Shown one piece after another: positions 34,678-44,686 of a DNA stretch of 64,000 nt. The stretch is from contig JAFIGY010000015.1 in assembly GCA_017849435.1 (NCBI GenBank), forward strand, positions 124,001-188,000. Direction: 5' to 3'. Numbering within the stretch: the first letter of the stretch is position 1; each line of letters opens with the position of its first letter. Made by a program: the position numbers and the translations under genes. Below the pieces are notes generated by a model that worked only from the letters and a program-made list of their open reading frames with translations, had not been told where the DNA came from and made no database searches. This DNA is from Chitinophaga niabensis. Lineage in GTDB: Bacteria; Bacteroidota; Bacteroidia; Chitinophagales; Chitinophagaceae.

Positions 34678-36549
34678 ATGATGAAAAGCATGCGCAGTTG
34701 TACGCAGTTATTGATCTGGGTATTCAGTCTTTTTTACATTTCCGCGAACGCACAACAGCAAACGGACCTGTTGATCATCGGTGGCGGTGCCAGTGGTACT
34801 ATGGCCGGCATCCAGGCAGCGCGCATGGGTACACGTACGCTGATCATCGAGGAAACGGACTGGCTGGGCGGCATGCTTACATCTGCAGGTGTGGCGGCTA
34901 TTGACGGCAATCACAGGATGCCCTCAGGTTTGTGGGGGGAATTCCGGTCACGGCTATACGAATATTATGGCGGTCCTGCCACGGTATCCACCGGTTGGGT
35001 GAGCAATACCCTGTTTGAGCCGCATGTAGGTAATAATATATTGAAACAGATGGCGGCTGCGGAGAAGAATCTGCAGATCGCTTACCGGGTTTCCTGGCAA
35101 ACGATCCGCCGGGTGAATGATCATTGGGAGGTGACGGTGATGAAGGAAAAGAAAACATCCGTGATCACAGCCAAACTGGTGATCGATGCTACGGAACTCG
35201 GCGATGTAGCCGCGGCGGCGGGTGCGAAGTATGCGATCGGAATGGATAGCAGGTTGGAAACAGGGGAGGAGCAGGCGCCGGAAAAAGCGAACGATATCAT
35301 CCAGGACCTGACCTATGTGGTGATCCTGAAAGATTATGGCAAGGGCGCGGATAAGACCATCCCCAAACCGGAAGGATATGACCCTGCCGTGTTTGCAGGC
35401 AGCTGCGATGTGTCTGACCCTGCTTCTTTTGATTCGCCGGCCAACAACTGTCATCATATGATGCAGTACGGCCGTCTCCCGAACAACAAATACATGATCA
35501 ACTGGCCGAAATCCGGCAATGACTACTATTTAAACCTGATCGGGAAAACACCGGCGGAGCGGGCGGAAGCGCTGAAAGCGGCAAAGCTGCACAGCCTTCG
35601 TTTCATCTACTATTTGCAGACTGTGCTTGGTTATAAACATCTCGGTATTGCGGATGATGAATTTCCGACGAAGGACCGGCTGCCGATGATCCCTTACCAC
35701 CGGGAGTCCCGCCGCGTGAAGGGGGAGGCCCTCCTGACGGTGAACCAGGTGTCCCGGCCCTATGACTTCACACTGTTTCGTACAGGCGTTGCCGTTGGCG
35801 ACTACACGATCGATCATCATCATGAAAAAAATAAACAGGCTCCGAAGATCGATTTCGTGAAGATAAGGGTGCCTTCTTATAACGTGCCGCTGGGGAGCCT
35901 GCTGCCTGCAGGGGTGGATGGGCTGATTGTAGCGGAAAAAAGTATTGGTGTTACGAATATCGTAAACGGAGCCACGCGCCTGCAACCGGTAGTGCTCGGC
36001 ATTGGCCAGGCTGCCGGTGTGCTGGCCGCTTTGTCGCTCCAAAAGAACATATCACCGCGCGGGGTTGCGGTGCGGGACGTACAGCAGGCGTTGCTGGATG
36101 CGAAGGCTTATATCATGCCTTTTATAGATGTGCCGGCAACAGATCCGCATTTCGCCGCTATTCAGCGTATAGGCGCTACCGGTATACTGAAAGGAACAGG
36201 AGTGCCTTATCTCTGGGCGAACCAGACCTGGTTCTACCCGGAAAGAACGATATCCCGTTATGAGCTTACCGAAGGGCTGCGTGCTTATTACGAACCGTTG
36301 CGCACTTACTGGGGCGCTTCCGGGGAGCCGCTTAACCTCCGGTTTCTGCTCGAACTGCTGGAGAAATCCGGCCACAAAACAAGCTTACAGGAGATTCAGC
36401 AGAACTGGGCATCCTTGCACCTGAGCGGCACACCAACCGCTGATATGGAACTAAACCGGCGATCCACGGCCGTACTCATCGACCACTATCTACAACCATT
36501 CCAACGAGGAGTGGACTATGCAGGACAACTGAACACAATTACTCAATAA
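34678..36549 (+). CDS. Exported FAD-dependent oxidoreductase
   Basis: 623 residues from the ATG at 34678 (a TTG 12 bases earlier is not needed). Signal peptide SCTQLLIWVFSLFYISANA, then LLIIGGGASGTMAG (about 32-45), the FAD dinucleotide loop, WLGGMLTSAG near 60-69, and a second FAD-contacting segment SIGVTNIVNGATRLQPVVLG near 425-445 (FAD_oxidored family, PF12831). About 130 further residues after the flavin domain resemble an S-layer-homology-like helical unit (HFAAIQRIGATGILKGTG). It would oxidise a sugar or similar metabolite outside the cytoplasm. First gene of the long operon, 26 bases before susC. Confidence 0.8.
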   Translation: MMKSMRSCTQLLIWVFSLFYISANAQQQTDLLIIGGGASGTMAGIQAARMGTRTLIIEETDWLGGMLTSAGVAAIDGNHRMPSGLWGEFRSRLYEYYGGPATVSTGWVSNTLFEPHVGNNILKQMAAAEKNLQIAYRVSWQTIRRVNDHWEVTVMKEKKTSVITAKLVIDATELGDVAAAAGAKYAIGMDSRLETGEEQAPEKANDIIQDLTYVVILKDYGKGADKTIPKPEGYDPAVFAGSCDVSDPASFDSPANNCHHMMQYGRLPNNKYMINWPKSGNDYYLNLIGKTPAERAEALKAAKLHSLRFIYYLQTVLGYKHLGIADDEFPTKDRLPMIPYHRESRRVKGEALLTVNQVSRPYDFTLFRTGVAVGDYTIDHHHEKNKQAPKIDFVKIRVPSYNVPLGSLLPAGVDGLIVAEKSIGVTNIVNGATRLQPVVLGIGQAAGVLAALSLQKNISPRGVAVRDVQQALLDAKAYIMPFIDVPATDPHFAAIQRIGATGILKGTGVPYLWANQTWFYPERTISRYELTEGLRAYYEPLRTYWGASGEPLNLRFLLELLEKSGHKTSLQEIQQNWASLHLSGTPTADMELNRRSTAVLIDHYLQPFQRGVDYAGQLNTITQ

Positions 36550-36575
36550 TCCTACTCACCTAATCTAATTGTTTT

Positions 36576-39500
36576 ATGGAGGTTTTATCTACCAAAAAAA
36601 GTATGGTCAGATGGCTGCTATGCCTGGCGATCCTCATTGCGCCTTCCATCCCGACCTATGCACAGACCGGCACCGTCAGCGGAACGGTGACGGATGAAAA
36701 GGGAGGTCCGCTGCCGGGTGTTACGGTGCAGATCAAAGGCACCACACTTGGTACCAAAACCGATGTATCCGGTAAATTCTCCCTGCAACTGAAGACTTCT
36801 TCCGCCGTCATCGTATTTAGCTTTATCGGTTTTCAGGCAAAGGAAGTTGTTACCGGTCCGGCTCCCGATCTGCGGGTGACACTGGCGGAATCTGCCAGCG
36901 GCTTGAATGAAGTGATCGTAGTGGGATATGGCAAACAGAAAAGGCAGAACGTGATCGGCTCCGTTGCACAGATCGGTAGCGATCAACTGAAACAGGCGCC
37001 GACGATGAACCTGACCAATACTCTGGCAGGCCGTTTGCCTGGCCTTACTACTTTGCAGCAATCCGGAAGGCCGGGGAATGATAACGCGACGATGAGAATC
37101 CGTGGGGTGGGCACTTTTGGTCCCGGCCAGGGCCCCCTGATCATTATCGACGGTATACAACGTCCGTCCATCGCGGATCTGGACGTAAGCGAAGTGGAAA
37201 GCGTAACGCTGCTGAAGGATGCGGTTTCTACAGCAGTATATGGTTTGCAGGCTGCAAACGGCATCCTGATGGTGACCACCAAACGCGGTAAACTGCAAAA
37301 ACCGGTGATCACTTATGACGGCGCCCTGCAAATGAATCAGAACACCCGCTTCCCTAAGTTCCTGAACGGTCCGGATTATATGACCTGGTACAACAAGGGC
37401 ACTGATATGGATAATGATTACCTTGAACATACCGGTGGCGATCCTGTTCCCTATACCTATTCCAAAGCCCAGATCGACGCGGTGCGTAACGGAACCAACA
37501 CCAACCCGCTGCTCGGCAACACAGACTGGGTGGGCAAACTGGTGGGCAGGAACAGCTTTACCCACAGTCATGCTATTACAGTAAGAGGCGGTACCGATAA
37601 AATAAAATATTTTACCAGCGCAGGGTTTATGGATCAGAACGGTGTAGTGGAAAACACCGGTTACAAGCGTTACAACGTGCGTTCCAACCTTGATGCGGAA
37701 CTGAATAAGGTATTCTCTTTTGCGGTGGACCTCGGTGTACGCCAGACCAACAGCCGCACCCCCGGGATCTCTCCCGATGACGACGCTTACCTGAACCCTT
37801 TCTACCAGGCGGTGCGAATGCTGCCCAATATACCGGAATATGCACCGAATGGATTGCCTACTGCTTACAACAGTAATGCAGGATGGGTGAATCCGATAGC
37901 TTCTGTGGAGCAATCCGGTTACCAGCGTTCACAATCCAACATCTTCCAGGGAAGCATGACGCTGAAAGCGAGGATACCCTGGGTAGAGGGCCTGGAAGCC
38001 AAAGTGCTTGCGGCTTACGATAAAACATCTACTGAGAATAAAAGCTGGTTAACCCCTTATCGACTGATGGGCCGTGGTCGTGATCAGATCAGCGGAGATT
38101 TTGTAGAACTGACTACTGTGCCGGGTATTACGAGAACAACCCTCCGCCAGTCTTACAGCCAGTACTTCCGCAAAACTTTCCAGCCCAGCATCACCTATAC
38201 CCGCACTTTCGGCGATCATGACGTGAATGTGCTGGCCCTCTATGAGTTCCGCCAGGGCAGGAACAGCGTGTTCTCCACTGGCGCCAGTAATTTCCCGCTG
38301 ACGGATATCCATGAGATCAACTTCGGCGGCCAGGGCCCGCTGGATGTGATCTCACCCACCGGTTCCAGTTCTGTGGAATCAAGGGCCGGTTATGTTGGTC
38401 GCGTGAACTACGCGTACAAAGGCAGATACCTGGTGGAACTGGCGGGCAGGTATGATGCTTCCGTGATGTTCCATCCTGATTACCGCTGGCATTTCTTCCC
38501 TGCTGCTGCATTGGGCTGGATCGTGAGCAAAGAGGATTTCTTCGAGAAAGCGAAAGGATTGGTGGACTTCCTGAAACTGAAAGCCTCTTATGGTCAAACC
38601 GGTAACGACATCATCAGTGGCGGTAACTTCCAGTATCTGCAAACGTACCAGTTAACTACTGATCCGGTGATGGTGATCGGTGGCAAACCAGTATCCGCTA
38701 TTTATACCAGCGCTCCGCCGAACCCGCGGATCACCTGGGAAACTTCCAGCATGACCAACGCCGGTTTTGAGGCTACTTTGCTGAACGGTAAGCTGGGGGT
38801 TGATTTCGAATATTTCTACCGTCTTACTACCAATATCCTCGCCAGCCAGGGCAGTCTTTATCCAGCCACTGTAGGCGGATATTATCCTTCCAATGTAAAC
38901 TTCGGGGTGATGGATAACCGCGGTTTCGATCTGCAGATCCGTCACAATAATCATATCGGCAAACTCGAATACGGACTCACCGGTAACTTCAACTGGGCAA
39001 GGAACAAAGTGATCCGCCTGGATGAAGCCAGCTCCACACCGGAGTGGATGCGCCTCGTGGGCAAGCCGCTGGGTACCAAGTTCGGTTTCCAGGTAGACGG
39101 GATATACCAGACCTGGGAAGAAGCCAGGAATGCGACTTCTCCCAGCGCCGGCGTGGTGGCTCCCGGATTCTTCAAATACCGTGATATTAACGGCGACGGC
39201 CGCATCACCCGTACGGATGACTTTGTGGCCATCGGCCGGAGCAACCTGCCGGAGATCATGTATGGCCTGAACATTTTCCTGAAATATGGAGGTTTCGACT
39301 TCACTACCCTGCTGCAGGGCGCCACGCTTTGTAATGTGAGTCTTGCCGGTACTTACCAGGGTTCCAGCGGAACTTCCGGTGTGGACGACAATACGCCTTT
39401 CACCAAATCTTTCTATGGTTACGGCAACTCGCCTTACTTCCTCGTAGAGAATGCCTGGACGCCTGAGAATCCCAATGCGGAATTCCCCCGTTTGTCCGCC

Positions 39501-39776
39501 TACAAAGCCCAGCTGACGGCTCACAATGCGCATATCAATTCCGCCTGGATCCGGGATGGAAGCTATCTGCGTGTGAAGTCCGTACAACTCGGCTACAACA
39601 TCCCGAAGAAACTCCTGCAACGTGCAAAGATCGAGCAACTGCGTTTCTATTTGTCCGGTTTCAACCTGTTCACATTCGACAAACTGAAGTACCTCGACCC
39701 GGAAATGCCTAACGTGAACAACGGTTTCTATCCACAACAACGCATTTACTCAGCAGGCGTAAACCTTTCATTCTAA
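36576..39776 (+). CDS. SusC/RagA TonB-dependent transporter (second locus)
   Basis: 1066 residues. Signal peptide (LLCLAILIAPSIPTYA), carboxypeptidase-regulatory-like domain (GTVTDEKGGPLPGVTVQIKG), SusC motif LNEVIVVGYGKQKRQN near 110-125, plug with ALxGRxPG-type segment LAGRLPGLTTLQQSGRPGND, and a barrel ending in AGVNLSF. It imports the unknown glycan of this locus. Followed after 11 bases by susD. Confidence 0.96.
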   Translation: MEVLSTKKSMVRWLLCLAILIAPSIPTYAQTGTVSGTVTDEKGGPLPGVTVQIKGTTLGTKTDVSGKFSLQLKTSSAVIVFSFIGFQAKEVVTGPAPDLRVTLAESASGLNEVIVVGYGKQKRQNVIGSVAQIGSDQLKQAPTMNLTNTLAGRLPGLTTLQQSGRPGNDNATMRIRGVGTFGPGQGPLIIIDGIQRPSIADLDVSEVESVTLLKDAVSTAVYGLQAANGILMVTTKRGKLQKPVITYDGALQMNQNTRFPKFLNGPDYMTWYNKGTDMDNDYLEHTGGDPVPYTYSKAQIDAVRNGTNTNPLLGNTDWVGKLVGRNSFTHSHAITVRGGTDKIKYFTSAGFMDQNGVVENTGYKRYNVRSNLDAELNKVFSFAVDLGVRQTNSRTPGISPDDDAYLNPFYQAVRMLPNIPEYAPNGLPTAYNSNAGWVNPIASVEQSGYQRSQSNIFQGSMTLKARIPWVEGLEAKVLAAYDKTSTENKSWLTPYRLMGRGRDQISGDFVELTTVPGITRTTLRQSYSQYFRKTFQPSITYTRTFGDHDVNVLALYEFRQGRNSVFSTGASNFPLTDIHEINFGGQGPLDVISPTGSSSVESRAGYVGRVNYAYKGRYLVELAGRYDASVMFHPDYRWHFFPAAALGWIVSKEDFFEKAKGLVDFLKLKASYGQTGNDIISGGNFQYLQTYQLTTDPVMVIGGKPVSAIYTSAPPNPRITWETSSMTNAGFEATLLNGKLGVDFEYFYRLTTNILASQGSLYPATVGGYYPSNVNFGVMDNRGFDLQIRHNNHIGKLEYGLTGNFNWARNKVIRLDEASSTPEWMRLVGKPLGTKFGFQVDGIYQTWEEARNATSPSAGVVAPGFFKYRDINGDGRITRTDDFVAIGRSNLPEIMYGLNIFLKYGGFDFTTLLQGATLCNVSLAGTYQGSSGTSGVDDNTPFTKSFYGYGNSPYFLVENAWTPENPNAEFPRLSAYKAQLTAHNAHINSAWIRDGSYLRVKSVQLGYNIPKKLLQRAKIEQLRFYLSGFNLFTFDKLKYLDPEMPNVNNGFYPQQRIYSAGVNLSF

Positions 39777-39787
39777 AAAGTACAGCG

Positions 39788-41494
39788 ATGACCAAAATAG
39801 TTTCAACCATAAGAACATCTTTCCTGCTCGCCGGCATGGCACTGGCAGTACATAGCTGCAAAGTGGACATACAGCCGACGGATCGCTATACGGAAGAAGT
39901 GATCTTCAAGAACCCGGAAAATATGGAGCTGTACGTGAACGGGCTCTATTCTGAATTCCAGACCTTCAAGTTCGGACAGTTCCCCATCGGTTACAGCAAT
40001 GCCACCGATGCGCTGACCGATATCGAAAAATATACTTCCACTGCATCCGGTAACGGCACTGTGAATATCCTGGCGATGGATGCCGGAAGGGTAAGCGCTG
40101 CCGGCCCCCAGCTGAACTACTGGAATGCCGCTTACAGCCGCATCCGCAGGATCAACGAATTCCTTTATGGTCTTGGTAAATACGCCAAAGTAGGGGAAGC
40201 GGAAAAAACGATGTATGAAGCGGAAGCGCGTTTCATTCGCGGTTATGTGTATTTCTGGCTGGCCAGGCTGCACGGCAGCGTAGTGATTATGCCTGCACTG
40301 GATGAATATAAAGTGAAAGATCGTCAGCGCTCCAGCGAAGAAGAAGTCTGGAAATACATTGCGGCCGATTTTGCGTTTGCCGCAGATAAACTGTCTGTAA
40401 CCCAAACGACTACACGTACCGGTCGCGCTACGAAAGGCGCCGCTTACGGCATGCTGGCGCGTACCTGGTTATATGCCGCTTCTGTTGCGGAATACGACAA
40501 GAAACAGTTTAACCAGGATCTGCTGACCGGCGTCGCCAATGCAAACGCCACCACCTATTACCAGAACGCCGCGGCAGCCGCCACGGAAGTTATCAAACTG
40601 GCGGATCAGGGGTATTACGGACTGGACAATAACTTTGCGCAGCTCTTCCTCAGAAAGGAAACCAAGGAAGCTATTTTCAAGCTGGATTTCGTGGCACCGC
40701 AGTTCACGCATCAGTATGATTTCGGATTCACACCGCCGGGCGATATTCCCGGGCAGGGCATGGTATACGGTGTGCCCACCGCGGAGCTGGTAGATGAGTT
40801 TGAAATGGCGGATGGTTCCAAATTCTCCTGGAGCAATACGGCGCAGGCGGCAGAGCCTTACAAGAACCGCGAGCCGCGTTTTTATGCCAGCATCCTGTAT
40901 AACGGCGCACCCTGGAAAGGGCGGGCCATCAACTCCCAGGCCGGTAACGGTATCGAGAATTTCATTGAATACGCTGTTTCATCCGAGCCGAAAAGGACTG
41001 TGACCGGTTACTATATCAAGAAGATGCTGGATTCCACAAACACGAATTTTGTGACCAACAAAAGCACCCAAAGCTGGATAGAGATGCGGTATGCTGAAGT
41101 ATTGCTGATTGCGGCGGAAGCCCGTGCCAAAGCAGGGGATATCCCCGGTGCACAGGCGGCCCTCAATGCATTGCGCAAAGCAAGGTATCTGCCAGAGAAT
41201 GCGCCGGGTGATGTGGCCGGACTGATGAAAGCCGTCGAGCATGAGCGGAAAGTGGAGCTTGCTTTCGAAGGGCATCGTTACTGGGATCTTCGCCGCTGGC
41301 GCAAGGCGCACCTCGTGTTGAACAGCGTGCGTTTCACCGGGCACAGGATCACCCCGCAGGGTACCGGCTGGAAATACGAAGTGGTATCGGCGGATAATGC
41401 CAACCGCCAGTTCACAGGTGCCCTCTATTACATGCCCGTCCCGATCGATGAGCTGCAGCGGAACGGCGCTATCACGCAAATCCTCGGTTGGTAA
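39788..41494 (+). CDS. SusD/RagB-family lipoprotein (second locus)
   Basis: 568 residues. Lipoprotein signal with Cys at ALAVHSC (about residue 24), DIQPTDRYTEEVIFKNPENM at the N-terminus, a TPR-like half (AEARFIRGYVYFWLARLHGS) and the RagB signature ALRKARYLPE...VEHERKVELAFEGHRYWDLRRWR near 460-500. It binds glycan on the cell surface and pairs with the upstream SusC. Confidence 0.95.
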   Translation: MTKIVSTIRTSFLLAGMALAVHSCKVDIQPTDRYTEEVIFKNPENMELYVNGLYSEFQTFKFGQFPIGYSNATDALTDIEKYTSTASGNGTVNILAMDAGRVSAAGPQLNYWNAAYSRIRRINEFLYGLGKYAKVGEAEKTMYEAEARFIRGYVYFWLARLHGSVVIMPALDEYKVKDRQRSSEEEVWKYIAADFAFAADKLSVTQTTTRTGRATKGAAYGMLARTWLYAASVAEYDKKQFNQDLLTGVANANATTYYQNAAAAATEVIKLADQGYYGLDNNFAQLFLRKETKEAIFKLDFVAPQFTHQYDFGFTPPGDIPGQGMVYGVPTAELVDEFEMADGSKFSWSNTAQAAEPYKNREPRFYASILYNGAPWKGRAINSQAGNGIENFIEYAVSSEPKRTVTGYYIKKMLDSTNTNFVTNKSTQSWIEMRYAEVLLIAAEARAKAGDIPGAQAALNALRKARYLPENAPGDVAGLMKAVEHERKVELAFEGHRYWDLRRWRKAHLVLNSVRFTGHRITPQGTGWKYEVVSADNANRQFTGALYYMPVPIDELQRNGAITQILGW

Positions 41495-41521
41495 TCTGCA
41501 TTCACAAAAAAAATCAGCTAC

Positions 41522-43204
41522 ATGAAAAAAAGTATCCACTCACTTATCATAGGCGCTATCGCCGCAGGGAGCTTTTTCACCGCCTGCCGGAAAGCAGACG
41601 AGATCAAGCGCAATTCGCTGAACCTTCTTAGCGATATTTATGCCACCAACGAGGGCAATGGGCGGGAACGCCTCTTCAATGCGCGTATCAGCAACGATAC
41701 CGTCTATTTCGATATCCCGTATTATTATCCGGAAAATTCTGATAACGAAACAGACCTCACAAAGATCATCCTCCGTGGTACGATCCCTTCCGATGCTGTT
41801 CTCACACCCGGACTCGGCATGTTTACAGACCTGACGAAGCCTTTTAAATTTACGATCACATCCGGGAAAGGGGAGAAGAAGAATTATGTAGTGATCGGTA
41901 AAAAAGTAGGCAACGTTACTCTCAATAGTGCCAAAGTAAGCTATACCGATGCAAATGGTGCTACGCAGGAAATCGAAGGGGTGATCCAGCCCACCGGCGA
42001 AGTATTGTTCTACGTACTTCCGGGTACGGTGCTGAAAGACGCCAAACTTTCTTACCAGATCAACCGCCACTCCACCGGATCCATCGCCAGCGGCAGCGCT
42101 GTTACTTTGGACCAGCCGCTTCCTTTTACGGTGACCGGCAAGGACGGGTCCACTAAAACATACACGCTCAAAGCTACCGAGCCGGTGAAGCTGGCCTATG
42201 GTGTAGGGATCAATCGTGTGCTCTGGACGAAGGGCGGCGCAGATTTCGGTTTCAGTGCGAATAACGAAGTAGGGCTTGCCATCAGCGGAGATTACATGGT
42301 GATCGTAAGAAGGACCAATCCTTCCAAATTCAGTGTGTATAACCGTTTCACCGCAACTTATGTACAGGAAATGATGAACCCCTTCGGTTCCCAGCTGTCT
42401 TTCCAGATGGTGGAAGATACGGTAGGTAACCTGCTGGCGGCTTCCTGGGCACCCAAGAACGCGAAGTTCATGCTGTACAAATACAAGAACCCGATGGATG
42501 CCAACCCGGTGAAGATTGTGGACTGGACGAACAACAACCCCGCCGGGATCACCGGTGACGGTGGCGTTGGCCGCAGGGTGAACATTTACGGCAGTCTGGA
42601 TGGCGATGCCGTGATCATGGCGCCTGCAGGTGTTTCCAATATCATTTACAAATGGGTGGTGAAGAATGGCGCAGTAGTGAGCCAGACGCCGGACGTGATC
42701 ACTTATAAGGGACTGGCGAACGGTGCTACCAGCTTTGGTTATTATGCGGAAGCACAACCCATATCCGCTGACCCGAACACCAACTATTACATCAATTATC
42801 AATTTGACATCGCGCTGGTGAATGGTACTTCGCATGACAGAGCAGGGGCTTTTGCCAATGAAACAGCTGTGTATGGCATCTTCCATATGCCTACCGCTTA
42901 CACCCGTTTCAATAATGCCAATTACCTCGCCATTGTGAAGTATGTGGATACGTATGACCTGAATAAAGTGCATATGTCGTTGTTCGATGTGACCAATACT
43001 TCCAAACTGGGCACATCCGCATCCGATCCTGCTTATTCCAGCTTCAATGTGTTCACATCTGCGCAGCTCTCCGGTACCACTAACGGTAACGGTACGGCAG
43101 ACATCGCGATCGGGTTCTCTCAGAACAAGGAGCGGATGCAGGTTTACACCCTGCTGACCAACGGCGGCGTTATGGCACATGAGTTCACTATCTACAAACC
43201 CTAA
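41522..43204 (+). CDS. DUF5018-type surface lipoprotein, putative glycan-binding protein
   Basis: 560 residues. Lipoprotein signal (IGAIAAGSFFTAC). An N-terminal pair of Ig-like DUF5018-type beta domains (about 25-225: FKFTITSGKGEKKNYVVIGK and PFTVTGKDGSTKTYTLKA are the repeated ends) is followed by about 330 residues that look like a beta-propeller (VGLAISGDYMVIVRRTNPSK, NLLAASWAPKNAKFMLYKYK). Proteins with this plan directly after susD are surface glycan-binding proteins in known loci. No catalytic residues can be assigned. A long antisense frame over the gene is a codon-bias shadow. Confidence 0.7.
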   Translation: MKKSIHSLIIGAIAAGSFFTACRKADEIKRNSLNLLSDIYATNEGNGRERLFNARISNDTVYFDIPYYYPENSDNETDLTKIILRGTIPSDAVLTPGLGMFTDLTKPFKFTITSGKGEKKNYVVIGKKVGNVTLNSAKVSYTDANGATQEIEGVIQPTGEVLFYVLPGTVLKDAKLSYQINRHSTGSIASGSAVTLDQPLPFTVTGKDGSTKTYTLKATEPVKLAYGVGINRVLWTKGGADFGFSANNEVGLAISGDYMVIVRRTNPSKFSVYNRFTATYVQEMMNPFGSQLSFQMVEDTVGNLLAASWAPKNAKFMLYKYKNPMDANPVKIVDWTNNNPAGITGDGGVGRRVNIYGSLDGDAVIMAPAGVSNIIYKWVVKNGAVVSQTPDVITYKGLANGATSFGYYAEAQPISADPNTNYYINYQFDIALVNGTSHDRAGAFANETAVYGIFHMPTAYTRFNNANYLAIVKYVDTYDLNKVHMSLFDVTNTSKLGTSASDPAYSSFNVFTSAQLSGTTNGNGTADIAIGFSQNKERMQVYTLLTNGGVMAHEFTIYKP

Positions 43205-43209
43205 GCATC

Positions 43210-44607
43210 ATGAAACAGACCTTTCTTTCCATAAGCGCTGCGGTAGCCTTTCTCCTTTGCGCCGCAGCCTGTAAGAAAAATTCAGAAACACCGCCGGTAG
43301 TGGGACCACCGGTGGATACAACGCCTACGCCTAAACGCGATGTGATCGCATGGGTGGATGCACGGTCCAACGTTTTCGGTACTTACGGCCGGTTGAACGA
43401 CACCGCCAATATCAACAAAGTGCTGGATACCCTGCGGATGGTGGGCGTGAACGGACTGGTGATAGATGTGAAAGGCAGCAGCGGATATACCATGTATCCC
43501 AGTACCATCGCGAAGCAGATCACTACCCTCGACGGGAAGTCCATCACACCCGGTGTGGATTATGTGGATTATATGATCAAAGAGGCGCGGAAGCGTGATT
43601 TCAAGGTGTATGCCTCCATCGTGACATTTGTAGAGGGCGACGGGAGCAGGAACTTCGGCACCGTGTTCGATGATCCGGCTTTCAAAAGCAAATACGAAGC
43701 CATCGTTTGCGATGTGACCGGCAAACGCGTACCCGTGACCACTACCGGCAGGAACGCATTCGTGAATCCCGCCCAGCCGGAGATACAAACGCGTGCATTG
43801 AACATCATCAAAGAAATCAGTACGAAATACAATTTTGACGGGTTGCTGCTGGATTACTGCCGGTATACGGATATAGACGCGGATTTCTCCGACTTCTCCA
43901 AGGCAGAGTTCATCAAGTTCCTCGAAACGAAGTATCAGGATAACGATGCGAAGAACATGCAGTTCCCCGGAGATATCGTGGCATCATGGAGGAGCAGCAA
44001 TGGACAAACTCTTCCAGCTACTACCGGGAAGTATTACAAGAAGTGGCTGATATACCGTTGTTCTGTGATACAGCAATTCTTTATCAAAGCGCGGGAAACA
44101 GTGAAAGCCGCCAAACCAGGGATGAAGTTCGGGGCCTATGTTGGTTCCTGGTATGGCACTTACTACCAGGTAGGGGTGAACTGGGCCAGCAAGGACTATG
44201 ATCCGTTCAATGATGAACAGATCCGGTTCGACTGGGCGTATCCCAAATACGGGGAAACCGGCTACGCTGAACAGCTGGACCTGTTGATGACCGGTAACTA
44301 TTTTACCCAGATACGTCTGGCCGACAATCCTGCTACCGCCAGTCTCAAGTACCACTGGTGGAGTATTGAAGGTTCCCTCAACGGAGGCATGTATATTACG
44401 AGGAATAAAATGCCGCTGTATGGCAGTATTGATATGGGGAATATCGACTGGAAAGATCAGGGTGAGATCACCAAAGCTATCCAGTTCATTCTCGGCAAGG
44501 CCAGCGGCGGTATCATGCTGTTCGACATCGTACATATCTACGCACCGCAATACAACCGGTTAAAGCAACCGCTGTGGGATGCGGTAAAGAACGGATTGAA
44601 AAAGTAG
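43210..44607 (+). CDS. GHL10-like putative glycoside hydrolase lipoprotein
   Basis: 465 residues. Lipoprotein signal with Cys at LCAAAC (about residue 21) and a short Pro/Thr-rich linker. The body is a TIM barrel: DVIAWVDARSN near 45, VNGLVIDVKGSSGYTMY near 80-96, ARKRDFKVYASIVTFVEG near 125-142, and FDGLLLDYCRYTDID near 212-226 with acidic residues at the strand end. This matches the glycosyl-hydrolase-like group 10 (related to DUF187/GH13-like barrels). It is the only protein in this locus that resembles a depolymerase. Specificity unknown. Confidence 0.65.
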   Translation: MKQTFLSISAAVAFLLCAAACKKNSETPPVVGPPVDTTPTPKRDVIAWVDARSNVFGTYGRLNDTANINKVLDTLRMVGVNGLVIDVKGSSGYTMYPSTIAKQITTLDGKSITPGVDYVDYMIKEARKRDFKVYASIVTFVEGDGSRNFGTVFDDPAFKSKYEAIVCDVTGKRVPVTTTGRNAFVNPAQPEIQTRALNIIKEISTKYNFDGLLLDYCRYTDIDADFSDFSKAEFIKFLETKYQDNDAKNMQFPGDIVASWRSSNGQTLPATTGKYYKKWLIYRCSVIQQFFIKARETVKAAKPGMKFGAYVGSWYGTYYQVGVNWASKDYDPFNDEQIRFDWAYPKYGETGYAEQLDLLMTGNYFTQIRLADNPATASLKYHWWSIEGSLNGGMYITRNKMPLYGSIDMGNIDWKDQGEITKAIQFILGKASGGIMLFDIVHIYAPQYNRLKQPLWDAVKNGLKK

Positions 44608-44639
44608 GCAGGCTTTCTGAGCGGCAGGCAATGACCTCT

Positions 44640-44669
44640 GCACGCTGCCGGCGATTACCGGCAGCGTGC
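44640..44669 (+). other. Strong intercistronic RNA hairpin
   Basis: GCACGCTGCCGG (44640-44651) pairs perfectly with CCGGCAGCGTGC (44658-44669) around a six-base loop. No T run follows, so it is not a standard terminator. It sits in the only long gap (79 bases) of the operon, between the surface module and the membrane/metabolic genes, and could protect the upstream mRNA end or lower downstream expression. Confidence 0.65.
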
Positions 44670-44686
44670 TATGAATAAGTAACCAT

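Noticed and set aside
41540..43180. A 546-codon open frame antisense to the DUF5018-type gene, and similar long antisense frames at 36618-37913 and 61178-62452
   Set aside because: They mirror strong genes with clear signal peptides and domains; their translations are rich in His/Arg/Ile without recognisable motifs, as expected from codon-bias shadows.
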